DNA of 64,000 bases from Paraclostridium bifermentans (GCF_019916025.1 NZ_CP079737.1:2170001-2234000), one strand, 5' to 3'. Counted from the first letter of the stretch, positions 16,461 to 26,193 are shown. Notes: a model not told the origin generated them from the sequence alone. Numbers and translations are program-made.

Positions 16461-17234
16461 TTATTTGATATTAGTATATTTATTTAAGTTATATTGATCA
16501 TACTTTTTATTATTATAACTTATTGAGTGTTTAGGACAGTTGTGTATACACCTCATACAAGCCATACAATCATTTCCAAATTTAATATTTTTATTTTTAT
16601 CGTATTTTATATTTGCTTTAGGGCAATTTTTTATACATTTCCCACATTTTATACAGCTATTATCGACTGAAAAACTTTTACCTATAAATTTTGCTATAAA
16701 ATTAAATAACTTAGCAAAAAAATCTATTTTTAATATACTCGTAGTTTCTTTATTTTCATGTTTATAATTATTGAACTTGATATTTTTTAATAACTCATCT
16801 AACTGTTCATTCGTTTGACTTAAAATTTTATTAATCTCATCATCTGTGTTTTGAGGATATTTACCAAAATAAAAATTTCTAGGCATTGCTAAAGTTTCCT
16901 TACTAACAATGTTATATCCCTTTTTTTTCAATTTGTTTTCTAGTGAGTCTACCCCATGAGCATTAACGATTCCTGCTGATGTACAGTAAACTATTGCATT
17001 AGAGTTATTTTTAGGAACATTTTTTGCTACCCATTTTAAAAGTTTTTCAGGTACATTTGATGCATAATTTGGCCCTCCAATTATAAGTAACTCCACATCT
17101 TTATCAACTGTAGGGTTTTTATCAATACTATCAATTTTAACTATATGATTTTCATTTTTTAGTTTTTCACCTAAGTAATTTGCTACATATCGCGTATTTC
17201 CTGTTCCTGAAAAATATAATATATTAATTTTCAT
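16461..17234 (-). CDS. EFR1-type flavodoxin-ferredoxin fusion protein
   Basis: 257 residues. N-terminal flavodoxin fold with the FMN-phosphate loop YFSGTGNTRYVA (about 6-17), then a C-terminal ferredoxin domain with two 4Fe-4S motifs, CIKCGKCIKNCPK and CMACMRCIHNCPK. This is the arrangement of EFR1-family ferredoxins in clostridia, presumed cytoplasmic electron carriers of unknown partner. AGGAGG precedes the ATG at 17234. It lies 24 bases after a MarR gene transcribed in the same direction and is probably controlled by it. Confidence 0.9.
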   Translation of the reverse strand: MKINILYFSGTGNTRYVANYLGEKLKNENHIVKIDSIDKNPTVDKDVELLIIGGPNYASNVPEKLLKWVAKNVPKNNSNAIVYCTSAGIVNAHGVDSLENKLKKKGYNIVSKETLAMPRNFYFGKYPQNTDDEINKILSQTNEQLDELLKNIKFNNYKHENKETTSILKIDFFAKLFNFIAKFIGKSFSVDNSCIKCGKCIKNCPKANIKYDKNKNIKFGNDCMACMRCIHNCPKHSISYNNKKYDQYNLNKYTNIK

Positions 17235-17257
17235 ATATGCCTCCTAATGTTTAAGTC

Positions 17258-17692
17258 CTATTTGTTGAGTAAATTTTCTTTCATCTTTATCAATGTAGAT
17301 AAAGTACTATCTAAAGAATCCGAATCCAATCCAGATATCATTTCATTATGAATTTCTCTCATGATTTTTTCTAAATATAAAAATTCTTCAAAAGCTTTAT
17401 TTGTAAGTTCAATATTTTTTTTCCTCTGATCATCCTTACTTTGATTTATAACTATAAATCCACTTTCTTTTAATTTAGCTAAATTTCTACTTGTATTAGC
17501 TTTATTTATACCCATAACCTTAGCTAAATCTTCTTGAGTGATTTCATCATAATTTTTTAGTTTAAATAAAGTCATTAGAGTTAATAATTGTCCTTGCCCT
17601 AAATTTCTATCTTTTAAAGATTCATCCATTCTTGATTTTAATTCTTTTGATATAAAATATATTAAATCACCAAGGGGTTCATATTTTTTCAT
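17258..17692 (-). CDS. MarR-family transcriptional regulator
   Basis: 144 residues with the MarR winged helix: GQGQLLTLMTLFKL, the recognition region ITQEDLAKVMGINKANTSRNL and the wing SKDDQRKKNIELT. It probably represses its own promoter and the flavodoxin-ferredoxin gene directly downstream. GGAGGAG precedes the ATG at 17692. A perfect palindrome sits on the -35 of its promoter. Confidence 0.92.
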   Translation of the reverse strand: MKKYEPLGDLIYFISKELKSRMDESLKDRNLGQGQLLTLMTLFKLKNYDEITQEDLAKVMGINKANTSRNLAKLKESGFIVINQSKDDQRKKNIELTNKAFEEFLYLEKIMREIHNEMISGLDSDSLDSTLSTLIKMKENLLNK

Positions 17693-17731
17693 TTCTACTC
17701 CTCCATATACTAATGTACTTATTTTAAAATT

Positions 17732-17762
17732 ATTATAATATATATTTGTTGCGCACGCAACA
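17732..17762 (-). promoter_or_regulatory. marR promoter with perfect palindromic operator
   Basis: TATAAT (17732-17737) and TTGCGT (17755-17760) with 17-base spacing on the minus strand. The -35 lies inside the 7-2-7 palindrome TGTTGCGCACGCAACA (17747-17762), a typical MarR site and strikingly GC-rich for this DNA. Autorepression is the expected outcome. Confidence 0.75.
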
Positions 17763-17769
17763 TTTTATT

Positions 17770-17812
17770 AAAATTAAAACTACAAAACTTATTTTGTAGT
17801 TTTAATTTTAAT
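17770..17812 (-). terminator. Terminator overlapping the end of bioF
   Basis: Stem AAAACTACAAAA / TTTTGTAGTTTT, extended by more A:T pairs, with a T-rich tail. The upstream arm encodes the last codons of bioF, so the stop codon lies within the hairpin. Confidence 0.8.
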
Positions 17813-18955
17813 AAACTCATTTACTTTTTGTATTTTTTTTATAGCAAAATCTATATCATCAAAGGTGTGTGTTGCCATAAGAGTCGCTCTAAGTCTAGCT
17901 TCCCCTTTTTTAACTGTTGGATATCTTATAGCTGGTATGAATACACCTTCTTCTAATAATTTTTTGCTAAATTCATTAGCAACATCTTCATCTCCTATAA
18001 TTATAGGAACTATTGGTGTATTGCTTTTTACTTTAAATCCTATCTCCCCTAATTTTTCACAGAAATATTCAATATTTTCATTAAGCTTTTTTATCAATCC
18101 AGGATTTTTTTCAATTATTTCTATACTTTTTATAGATGCAGATACAACGGAAGGTGATAGTGCAGTTGAGAATATAAAGCTTCTTGCTTTATTTCTCAAA
18201 AAATTTGTTATTTCACTATTTGCACATACAAATCCACCCTCACTCCCAATGGCTTTACTTAGTGTTCCTATAATAATATCTATATCTTTAATATTAAAAT
18301 ATTCACAACTTCCTTTTCCTTTTTCTCCTATAACACCTGTAGCATGAGCATCATCTACTATAGTCATTAAGTTATTATCTTTTGCTATATTTACAATTTC
18401 TTTTAAATTAGCTATATCCCCATCCATGCTAAAAACACTATCAGCAACTATAACCCCATACTTACTCTTTTTCAGCTTAACTTTATTTGATAAATCTATC
18501 ATGTCATTATGTTTATAAACTACAACTTTAGCTTTTGATAATCTACATCCATCTATTATACTTGCATGATTTAACTCGTCACTAAATATTGTAAACTCTT
18601 CATCACAAATTGATGATATTACTCCAACATTAGCCATATATCCATTATTAAAAATCAAACAATCTTCACAGTTTTTGAATGTAGCTATTTTTTTCTCAAG
18701 TTCTCTATGTACATTATAACTTCCAGTTGTGAGTCTTGATCCTCCTGATCCAACTCCATAATGCTTTATACTTTCTATAGCAGCTTTCTTAATTGAATTA
18801 TTATTTGATAGTCCAAGGTAATTATTTGATGCCATTAATATTACACGTTTATTATCTATAGTTGTATATTTATCTTGTGCTTCACTTAAATATTTAATAT
18901 CTCTGTATAAACTCATTTCTTTTAATTGTTGTATTTTTTTATTAATACCATTCAT
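17789..18955 (-). CDS. bioF: 8-amino-7-oxononanoate synthase (BioF)
   Basis: 388-residue PLP enzyme of the alpha-oxoamine synthase family. It condenses pimeloyl-CoA with alanine to KAPA in biotin synthesis. Visible: NNYLGLSNN, GVGSGGSRLTTGSYNVHRELE, DELNHASIIDGCRLS, the PLP-contact VDDAHATGVIGEKGKG, and the Lys in GTLSKAIGSEGGF. Glycine C-acetyltransferase (Kbl) is the close alternative, but the BioW gene directly upstream settles it as BioF. AGAGG precedes the ATG at 18955. Twelve bases separate it from bioW. Confidence 0.9.
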   Translation of the reverse strand: MNGINKKIQQLKEMSLYRDIKYLSEAQDKYTTIDNKRVILMASNNYLGLSNNNSIKKAAIESIKHYGVGSGGSRLTTGSYNVHRELEKKIATFKNCEDCLIFNNGYMANVGVISSICDEEFTIFSDELNHASIIDGCRLSKAKVVVYKHNDMIDLSNKVKLKKSKYGVIVADSVFSMDGDIANLKEIVNIAKDNNLMTIVDDAHATGVIGEKGKGSCEYFNIKDIDIIIGTLSKAIGSEGGFVCANSEITNFLRNKARSFIFSTALSPSVVSASIKSIEIIEKNPGLIKKLNENIEYFCEKLGEIGFKVKSNTPIVPIIIGDEDVANEFSKKLLEEGVFIPAIRYPTVKKGEARLRATLMATHTFDDIDFAIKKIQKVNEFIKIKTTK

Positions 18956-18967
18956 TTTATTTTTCCT

Positions 18968-19783
18968 CTACAAATAATTTTTAAGTTGTTTTTTTCCATT
19001 TATAAAATCCTTATAACTAATACTCGCATTGAATTTTATATCATTCTTTACAACTATCTTTTTATTTTCAATATACTCTATGCATTTATTTTTATTCGGT
19101 AAAGACGAATCATATAAAAATATCCTACCACCACTGGTATCTCCAATCTCTTTTAACTTTGTAATTCTTACATATCCATACTTTTTAGATGCTACATATC
19201 CTGCTGTATAATTTGGATCATCTGAATAGCAAACTTCGCCTATAATCTGTTCACAATTTACAACCTTACTAGCTAATGCTAAAGCTTCTAAAAAGTGCGC
19301 ATTTTTTTCAATAGATTTATTCAATGTTTCCATATCATTTCCTTCAAAATCCATATACGTTGCTCTTATTCCCCTTTGCTTATCTGTTTCTAACCTTTGA
19401 AATGTGTTTATATCTAAAAGTATAGCCCCTCTCATATTTGAAATACTTCTAATTGTCCGTACTATATTATCACTTTTGCTTTTGTCTATACCCATATTTT
19501 CAAGTATATTTGTTACAATATTGAATCCTTCTAAATAATTTTCTACATTTACAGTAGTTACTGGAAGAGGCTCTATATATGTAATTTCTTCTTTGCTTAT
19601 TTCCTCTAATTTTATATTTATAAAATCAGATTTTCCCTTGGGATGATTAAATGCTCTTTTAATTAATAGGCTTATTACCTCTTCTAAGTTTTCCTCATTG
19701 GATATACTCTCTGCTCCGGATATATGCTCAGTTAAATTACCTTTCATTTTAGAAGATCTCATTTTCACACTATATAATTTCAT
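18968..19783 (-). CDS. bioW: 6-carboxyhexanoate-CoA ligase (pimeloyl-CoA synthetase BioW)
   Basis: About 271 residues. Activates pimelate with ATP and CoA, the first committed step of BioW-type biotin synthesis. Family features: MKLYSVKMRSSK, HISGAESI, RAFNHPKGKSDFINIKLE, and RGIRATYMDFEG near the middle. An in-frame ATG at 19816 would add 11 residues; the ATG at 19783 matches the family start. Both lie inside the end of the upstream S-component gene, so the genes are translationally coupled. bioA, bioD and bioB are absent here. Confidence 0.9.
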   Translation of the reverse strand: MKLYSVKMRSSKMKGNLTEHISGAESISNEENLEEVISLLIKRAFNHPKGKSDFINIKLEEISKEEITYIEPLPVTTVNVENYLEGFNIVTNILENMGIDKSKSDNIVRTIRSISNMRGAILLDINTFQRLETDKQRGIRATYMDFEGNDMETLNKSIEKNAHFLEALALASKVVNCEQIIGEVCYSDDPNYTAGYVASKKYGYVRITKLKEIGDTSGGRIFLYDSSLPNKNKCIEYIENKKIVVKNDIKFNASISYKDFINGKKQLKNYL

Positions 19784-20303
19784 TTTTGCTACTTTCTCCA
19801 ATCTTATATTCATCAAGTATAAAATTTTTATAAGGTGTTTTAATAGTTATACGTTTTATTAATTTAAATGTTATATATGATAACATAGCCGTGTATAACA
19901 TACCTATAAACGCTGAAATAATTAAAGATTTAGCTGGAACTCCAGTTATAAAGCTCATAACTACTCGTCCAAAAATTGTTCCTACTGGACCAGCTATAGT
20001 TACTGCTATTATTCCATTTCCAAATATACCAATTAATCCTCCTCCAACGATTCTAAAGATCATCGCTACTATAACGTTTAAAATTGTATGTGTTCCCATT
20101 AAAATATTTATAAAGCTTGCTATTATTCCTGAATATATATATCTTTTAAATCCAAATGTAGCACATATACCAATTGCTATAGGAGCTGACATCTGAAATT
20201 CTGTTCCAGGGACTAGCCCTGGTAATTTAATAATTCCTGATATTGCAATTATTACTGATAACAATGATATTAGGGTTAACTCCCGTATTTTATTATCTCT
20301 CAT
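19770..20303 (-). CDS. ECF-type S-component, probably for a biotin precursor such as pimelate
   Basis: About 177 residues with five or six hydrophobic helices and an S-component look: IRELTLISLLSVIIAISGII, VPGTEFQMSAPIAIGICATFG, and a Gly-rich IAGPVGTIFGRVVMSFI. It is not a standard BioY. The start at 20303 is chosen from GGAGG ten bases upstream; the frame is open to 20327. It overlaps bioW by about 14 bases and leads the operon, so import of pimelate or a related intermediate is the natural inference. No ECF energising module is present. Confidence 0.7.
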   Translation of the reverse strand: MRDNKIRELTLISLLSVIIAISGIIKLPGLVPGTEFQMSAPIAIGICATFGFKRYIYSGIIASFINILMGTHTILNVIVAMIFRIVGGGLIGIFGNGIIAVTIAGPVGTIFGRVVMSFITGVPAKSLIISAFIGMLYTAMLSYITFKLIKRITIKTPYKNFILDEYKIGESSKNEII

Positions 20304-20325
20304 TTTTAGTAAACCTCCATATCGC

Positions 20326-20378
20326 AAAAGTTAACCTTTTTATTTTTAATTGTAATATGCATAGGTATTTTTTGTCAA
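20326..20378 (-). promoter_or_regulatory. Promoter of the S-component-bioW-bioF operon
   Basis: TTGACA (20373-20378) and TACAAT (20349-20354) with an 18-base spacer on the minus strand. The expected start region carries the imperfect palindrome AAAAGTTAACCTTTT (20326-20340), possibly an operator; its GTTAACC resembles a BirA half-site, but the second half is missing. Confidence 0.65.
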
Positions 20379-20424
20379 CTCATTTAATTTTACGAATTAA
20401 CTTTTATTTTGAATTTTTATCTAT

Positions 20425-20473
20425 AAAAAAAATAACTCTTATATAAAATGCTTTATATAAGAGTTATTTTTTT
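20425..20473 (-). terminator. Terminator after the M6 protease gene
   Basis: Perfect 17-bp stem AATAACTCTTATATAAA / TTTATATAAGAGTTATT with a four-base loop and T-run at the protease stop codon. Confidence 0.9.
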
Positions 20474-22814
20474 ATTTTTTACTTATATTGATTGTAGCAC
20501 TACTATTGTCTTTTGCTTGATGTAATATTTTTATCTCCATTCCTAATTGTGGAACTTTAACGCCTAGTTCTGGAGCCGCTTGATTAGTGAAATCTTTTTT
20601 ATCACTAAACTTAGGGTTTGAAGATGAATATTTATCTATAGCGATCCTTCCATATGATTCCCCTGCATCAATAGAAAATTTACTACCTTTTTTAGAGCTA
20701 AATGCCGCATCATGCATTTGATATTTATTACTAGCTATTAATGACTCAGTTTCTTTATCATAAAAATGCCAAGGTATATTTGTTTGATCTGCATCTACAA
20801 CTGATAAATATCCACCTCCAGGGTGTACTCCAGTCCAGTTTTCACTATAATACTCATTTACATACCATATAACCATACCCGGGTCGTATTCATACATCTG
20901 ACCAAATGAATTTATTCCCGCTAGACCTTTATCTACTCCGTCATGATTTCTCCATTCTATTAAGTAGTAGTTTTTAGAGTAAACCTTACCTTTATCAATA
21001 TTAAATCCATTCAGTTCAAATTTAGATCCCTCTTCTGCATTATCAAAAAATAATTCATTGTTATCATCTAATATTCTTATATCATCTACATAAAATCCAC
21101 TTCCAAAGGTATATTTATCTGTCTGATATTCAAATTTTATCTCTACATCTTTCCCCTTATAATCGCCTAAATCAAATATAGCATCTACCCATCCATCAGA
21201 TTTTCCTGTTATTCCATTTGGAATAACTACCTCCGCTCCTGGATCATGGTCTTTAGTAGTTATGTTACCTTGGATAAAGTTCCAATCTTTGCTGCCCTTT
21301 TCTCTAACCTGTATACTTGCAAAATCCCATCCTTTTTCTATATCATATAAAGTTTTAAATTTTAACTGCGGGCTATTAGTATTATTTAAATTAATTTCTG
21401 CTGTCATGGAGTTGTTTAATGGCTCTCCATCTTTTCCTTTTCCACCCCAGTACACATTTTCACCACTAAATGGCTTAACTATTTCTGTTTCTAAATCAGG
21501 TAAATTTACTTTTACTGTTTGGCCAGTTTCACTTGCTTGTTTCAAATCTAATGTAACACCTTTTGTTGTTAAATCTTTATAATCTATCTCTGTTGATTTT
21601 TGCCAATTTCCACCGTATTTATTTTGCATAAGTTGTTTGCTATATGGACTTATACCTGTAGGCTCCGTTCCTGGTACTTTTCCTGCCCAACTTCCAGATG
21701 ACATCAAAGACCAATTTGATATGGGTTCACTATAACTACTTGAATACTGCGTATCATACTCATCTGGCATACCTAAGTCATGCCCAAACTCGTGAGAAAA
21801 TACTCCGCCTGCTCCATCTTCTGGATTTATAGTATAATCATACGCTAGAAATTTCCCTGTTGAACTATTTTCACTTTGCGTTCCTTCTATTTGATAGATG
21901 CCTCCTAAATTCCATCTATGAGACCATATTGCATCGCTTCCAAGACTACCTCCTCCAGCTTCTTGCCCCATACCTGCATGTATAAACATCAAATAATCAA
22001 TCATTCCATCTGGCTCATTGTAGTTTCCATCTCCGTCTAAATCATACCTATCTATTTTATCAAAATCACTTAAATTTATGTTTTTATCTTTACCTAACTC
22101 TGTTAATCCATCTTTTATTAATTGTCTTGCATTTATATCATTATTAGAACCTTCCTGAGCTCCATAAGATACTGCACTTCCTGGTACAGTATACCAATCA
22201 GTTACTTTTCCATTTATTTTTAAAGTCCCTCCTGACTGTTGATCATAATATTGCTTCATTGACACTAAATTTTCCCCATTAGGACCTTTATATCCATTTT
22301 CGCCAAACAACATATCTTGAAAATGATCCCTTCCATAGTTTTGATAATACATATTTGATTCGCCTGGCTTTATTTCATTATGTTTATAATCATCAAATTC
22401 AACCAAAACAGTCAAAACATTTACTTCTGTAACTTCATTACTATTCTTTACCTTATACTGGTTTGGGCTATGTTTTTTTATATTCTTTTTTTCTTTTGAT
22501 TTAAATTCATTTTCTTGTTTAGTTATATGTTCGCTTTTATTATTTTTTGCTAATTCATTCATATAAGTTCTAAAAGCTCTATTTGATTCTTCAAAATTTG
22601 CACTTTTATCTATTTTACCTTCTTTTTTTAACATCTCTATTATTTTCTCTTCATTAGCTATAGATATGTCTACCGGTCCACTTATATTATAATTAGCACT
22701 TCTATGTGAATTGTTTATATTTTGTTTTTCATTGTTTAGTGCATTTACTGAAGTCAGTGAACCTGCTAATAACCCTAATGTGATAACTAAAGATACTACC
22801 CTCTTTGAGTGCAT
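20472..22814 (-). CDS. Secreted M6 family zinc metalloprotease (immune inhibitor A-like)
   Basis: 780 residues. Signal peptide (about 1-25, cleaved near NAL), a propeptide rich in charged residues, then the M6 peptidase domain. The zinc site is HEFGHDLGMPDEYD (about residues 343-356), with GSWAGKVPGTEPTGISPYSK following. C-terminal beta-sandwich regions resemble the MAM/carbohydrate-binding parts of Bacillus InhA (GFYVDDIRILDD). InhA proteases degrade host antimicrobial peptides and matrix proteins; a virulence role here is inference. AGGGGG precedes the ATG at 22814. Monocistronic. Confidence 0.92.
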   Translation of the reverse strand: MHSKRVVSLVITLGLLAGSLTSVNALNNEKQNINNSHRSANYNISGPVDISIANEEKIIEMLKKEGKIDKSANFEESNRAFRTYMNELAKNNKSEHITKQENEFKSKEKKNIKKHSPNQYKVKNSNEVTEVNVLTVLVEFDDYKHNEIKPGESNMYYQNYGRDHFQDMLFGENGYKGPNGENLVSMKQYYDQQSGGTLKINGKVTDWYTVPGSAVSYGAQEGSNNDINARQLIKDGLTELGKDKNINLSDFDKIDRYDLDGDGNYNEPDGMIDYLMFIHAGMGQEAGGGSLGSDAIWSHRWNLGGIYQIEGTQSENSSTGKFLAYDYTINPEDGAGGVFSHEFGHDLGMPDEYDTQYSSSYSEPISNWSLMSSGSWAGKVPGTEPTGISPYSKQLMQNKYGGNWQKSTEIDYKDLTTKGVTLDLKQASETGQTVKVNLPDLETEIVKPFSGENVYWGGKGKDGEPLNNSMTAEINLNNTNSPQLKFKTLYDIEKGWDFASIQVREKGSKDWNFIQGNITTKDHDPGAEVVIPNGITGKSDGWVDAIFDLGDYKGKDVEIKFEYQTDKYTFGSGFYVDDIRILDDNNELFFDNAEEGSKFELNGFNIDKGKVYSKNYYLIEWRNHDGVDKGLAGINSFGQMYEYDPGMVIWYVNEYYSENWTGVHPGGGYLSVVDADQTNIPWHFYDKETESLIASNKYQMHDAAFSSKKGSKFSIDAGESYGRIAIDKYSSSNPKFSDKKDFTNQAAPELGVKVPQLGMEIKILHQAKDNSSATINISKK

Positions 22815-22914
22815 AAAATTCCCCCTAAGTATTATTTTCTACATACTATGGAATACAACGTCCCAATTCTAATATATAATTTAATTTTTATATAAATTTA
22901 ATCTATTTTATATA

Positions 22915-22950
22915 AAACAAAGCACCTTATTAAATAATAAGGTGCTTTTT
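22915..22950 (-). terminator. Terminator after the MutS-like gene
   Basis: Perfect stem AAGCACCTTATT / AATAAGGTGCTT with a three-base loop and T-run, touching the stop codon. Confidence 0.9.
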
Positions 22951-24622
22951 ATTTCCATTTACCAGTATCCAAGAATTTTTTTGCTCTATAATTAGCATTT
23001 TCTACTAAATTTTTATCGTAACCCATAAACTCTAATAACTTTATAGCATTTCTAGTTTGCGTCCTTCCACTATGAAGCTTATAATCAAATTTTATATCAT
23101 TGTCCGTTATAGTTTCTTCAAAATGATAGTTTTCAAATATATCCTCAAGCATATATGTAAGCTCTACATCATGTGTAGCCGCAAAACACAATGTATTTTT
23201 GCTACCTATATTTTTTAAAACCTCACAAGAAGATGCTATTCTTTCAACTGTATTTGTGCCTCTTAAAATCTCATCTACAAAACATAAACATGGAATGTTA
23301 TTGTTTATTTGATTTAATATGCGCTTAAGAGATTTAATTTCTACTATATAATAACTTTCACTACTATGTATATCATCTTTTAATGCCATAGAAGTATATA
23401 TATTAAAATATGAAGATTTATAATCTTTAGCAAAACAAGTATATATAGTCTGTGCCATTATAGCATTTATCGCTATAGTTTTTATAAATGTAGACTTTCC
23501 AGATGCATTGGATCCAGTAAGTAATACCCCTTTTGTGAAATTTCCATTGTTCAAAACTGGTTTTTTTATAAGTGGATGATATATATCTTTAAACTCTATA
23601 TTATTATCTTCTTTTTTTTCTGAAATTTTTAAATATGGTTTTGTATAAAAATCTAGACTTTCTCTAAATGAAGCTACTCCAATTAGTGCATCTATAATTC
23701 CTACATATTCATATACAGTTTTTAATTCTTCTTTATTTTTTATTATTGTATTTTTAACTTTTTCATAAGTTATTAATTCTCTTAAAAATATTAAATTTGC
23801 ATACTCTGCAAATACATCCATGTCGCTCATTATACTTTTTTCTTGAATTCCTACACTTTTTCGTCTAATTTTTTTTAATTTTTTTAAACTTTCGTCTATA
23901 GAATCGATATTTTCATCTATTTCACAAATATTTTTTTCTTTTATCTTATTTGCTGCATTAACCAAACTTATCATATAGCTAAACCCGTTTGCATCGTAAT
24001 TTCTAACCTTATTTCTTTGACTTATAAATACATTTAAAACTATAAACCCTATGGCTACTATTATAAATATTGGGTTTATAAATAATAGTAATAAACTAAG
24101 CGTTGGTGCCCATGATAATAATCTAAATTGTAGTAGTTTACTTTTACTATTATCTTCTTTATTAAATAAGCAATTTGTTATATATAGTTCATTGCTTTTC
24201 CCTAACTTTCCTAAAATAAACTGAATCTCATATCTTTCTTTTTCATTTTCCTTGAAATATTCTATAACTTTATCACGTTTTCTTAAAACTTCTTGATTGT
24301 GTAATGGATTTCTCAACATATCATACAAAATTTCTTGTCCAGCTGTAGATTGTGTATTATTTATTTTTTTAAAAATATCATCCATATTTAAATCATTCCA
24401 AGTTATGTCATCAATTGTATTTTTTTTATTTTTATTTCTAAAATAACTTGATACATTTCTCATCTTTATCATAACTTCGTTCAGATCAATATCTTTTCCA
24501 TAGTTATTTACTATATTAAATTTTATATATTTTATTCTTTTTTTATTTTCATTAATCGAAAAAGTTATCCCAACTAATAATATAACTACTATTCCTATTA
24601 ATAATTTCCAAAATTCCCCCAT
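22949..24622 (-). CDS. MutS-like ATPase with membrane segments
   Basis: About 557 residues. The C-terminal third is a MutS domain V ATPase with Walker A LLTGSNASGKSTFIKTIA, Walker B CLCFVDEILRGTNTVERIA and the late CFAATHDVELTYML. Unlike MutS1 it lacks the mismatch-recognition domain and carries one N-terminal helix (about 5-22) and a hydrophobic pair near residues 170-205, so it is likely membrane-attached. Such proteins are common in clostridia; their role is not established and mismatch repair should not be assumed. GGAG precedes the ATG at 24622. Confidence 0.85.
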   Translation of the reverse strand: MGEFWKLLIGIVVILLVGITFSINENKKRIKYIKFNIVNNYGKDIDLNEVMIKMRNVSSYFRNKNKKNTIDDITWNDLNMDDIFKKINNTQSTAGQEILYDMLRNPLHNQEVLRKRDKVIEYFKENEKERYEIQFILGKLGKSNELYITNCLFNKEDNSKSKLLQFRLLSWAPTLSLLLLFINPIFIIVAIGFIVLNVFISQRNKVRNYDANGFSYMISLVNAANKIKEKNICEIDENIDSIDESLKKLKKIRRKSVGIQEKSIMSDMDVFAEYANLIFLRELITYEKVKNTIIKNKEELKTVYEYVGIIDALIGVASFRESLDFYTKPYLKISEKKEDNNIEFKDIYHPLIKKPVLNNGNFTKGVLLTGSNASGKSTFIKTIAINAIMAQTIYTCFAKDYKSSYFNIYTSMALKDDIHSSESYYIVEIKSLKRILNQINNNIPCLCFVDEILRGTNTVERIASSCEVLKNIGSKNTLCFAATHDVELTYMLEDIFENYHFEETITDNDIKFDYKLHSGRTQTRNAIKLLEFMGYDKNLVENANYRAKKFLDTGKWK

Positions 24623-24685
24623 TTGATTACTCCTTTTTAATACTGATTTAATTATATTATACCTTAGTATAGGCATAAAAAATAG

Positions 24686-24714
24686 AAGATCTTGGGTTTA
24701 TACCAAGACCTTTT
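24686..24714 (-). terminator. Terminator after the histidine kinase gene
   Basis: Eight-bp stem GGTCTTGG / CCAAGATC (one G:U) with a seven-base loop and a T-rich stretch after it, at the kinase stop codon. Confidence 0.7.
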
Positions 24715-26087
24715 TATATCCTATCCAATCTTATAGAAAACTTTGTTCCTATGTTTTTTTCACTATATAGTTTTAATTTCCCATTATGAAGATTTATAAT
24801 TTTTTTAGTTATTGCTAGTCCTAATCCACTACCTCCATCTGTTTTACGAGATTCATCAGCTCTTACAAATTCATCAAATATATTTTCTATAACATCATGT
24901 GAAATACCACATCCATTATCCTCTATAATTATATCTACATATTTATCATTCTTTATTAAATCAACAGTAATAGTTGTTCCAATTTCATTATATTTAATTG
25001 CATTTATAATTATATTTCCTAAGGCCCTCTCCAACGCCTTAGTATCTATAATAGAATATATACTTTCTTCTGGTATATTCACGTCAAGTAAAAATCCGTT
25101 TTCTTCTATATCTATATAATACAAAGCTACTAATTCTCTTACAAATTCACTTATATCCTGTTTTTCTAAATTTAGTTTATAACCCGGGCTATCAAGTTTA
25201 GAAAAAACAAACAATTCATCAACTAAATAGTTTATTCTTTTAGTTTTATTATATATATAATCTAAGTATATCTTTTTTTCATCTTCGCTTGTTACAACCC
25301 CTTCTGATATCGCTTTAGAATACCCTAATATTGAAGTTATTGGTGTTTTCAAGTCGTGTGAGATATCTCTTATAATTCTCTTTTTACTATCTTCTGCTAT
25401 ACGTCTTTCGATTTCAGATTTTTCAAGCTTATCAACAGTACTATTAAATGATTCTTTTATTTTATTAAACTCCCTATATGAATTAAACTTAACATTTACA
25501 TTTGAATATCCTTCACTCATTTTTTTAATTTCATTTTCTAAAATTTTAAGAGGCCTAGATATTTTTCTTATGGATAATATAGATAATATAATAAACATCA
25601 AGAAAACAATAATTATCGTTAGTAGTAAGCTAAGAGACATATATATTTTAGATTTTTTATTCCCATACATTTCGTGAAAAATTTTATAGCTATAATCAGG
25701 TATCTTTACAATATATAGCTTATCTCCTTGCTTATACGCTCTTGATTCATACTTGTAATTTGTATTTTTTTCATTTATAAAATCCTCAATTGAATAAAAT
25801 TCTTTTTTATCTTTTTTTACCCCTATGATATTTACTATTTTACCATTTTCAACTTCTTCTACCCATCCATCTTCACTCAATATCTTTTTTATATCTATCT
25901 CTTTATAATTTTCTTTAAATAAATAGTTTATTCCACTTTTTGTTACTTCTAAGTTTTTACTATTTACTACATTACTAATCTGAAATAATATTAGATAAAG
26001 AAATATTATTATTCCAACTATAAATATTAAAGTTGCTAATATTGAATTTATTATAAATATACTATATAAACTTTTACCTTTTCTCAA
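24714..26087 (-). CDS. Sensor histidine kinase
   Basis: About 457 residues. Two membrane helices (about 5-30 and 150-175) bracket a 120-residue external sensor, followed by a HAMP linker, HisKA with the phospho-acceptor box RDISHDLKTPITSILGYS, and HATPase_c with NAIKYNE, DNGCGI and GGSGLGLAI. It pairs with the OmpR-type regulator two genes upstream. An ATG at 26105 is in frame, but AAAGGAAAG lies correctly for a TTG at 26087. A perfect hairpin precedes the gene, so its expression may be lower than that of the upstream genes. Confidence 0.9.
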   Translation of the reverse strand: MRKGKSLYSIFIINSILATLIFIVGIIIFLYLILFQISNVVNSKNLEVTKSGINYLFKENYKEIDIKKILSEDGWVEEVENGKIVNIIGVKKDKKEFYSIEDFINEKNTNYKYESRAYKQGDKLYIVKIPDYSYKIFHEMYGNKKSKIYMSLSLLLTIIIVFLMFIILSILSIRKISRPLKILENEIKKMSEGYSNVNVKFNSYREFNKIKESFNSTVDKLEKSEIERRIAEDSKKRIIRDISHDLKTPITSILGYSKAISEGVVTSEDEKKIYLDYIYNKTKRINYLVDELFVFSKLDSPGYKLNLEKQDISEFVRELVALYYIDIEENGFLLDVNIPEESIYSIIDTKALERALGNIIINAIKYNEIGTTITVDLIKNDKYVDIIIEDNGCGISHDVIENIFDEFVRADESRKTDGGSGLGLAITKKIINLHNGKLKLYSEKNIGTKFSIRLDRI

Positions 26088-26130
26088 AATTATCTTTCCT
26101 TTCATACCTTTTAATATTATTATAAAAATA

Positions 26131-26158
26131 CTCTATATATAAATTATTATATATAGAG
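26131..26158 (-). terminator. Intercistronic hairpin before the kinase gene
   Basis: Perfect 12-bp stem CTCTATATATAA / TTATATATAGAG with a four-base loop and a T-rich tail on the minus strand, between the LURP-one gene and the kinase. It could be a partial terminator; the stem is almost all A:T. Confidence 0.6.
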
Positions 26159-26193
26159 TGTGTTCATAAGATTTGCAGTTATAATTATATATT

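Noticed and set aside
20326-20378. BirA-type biotin operator before the bioW operon
   Set aside because: Only one GTTAACC half-site is present; no partner half lies 14-16 bases away.
22949-24622. Mismatch-repair MutS
   Set aside because: It lacks the mismatch-recognition and clamp domains and has membrane helices; only the ATPase domain is MutS-like.
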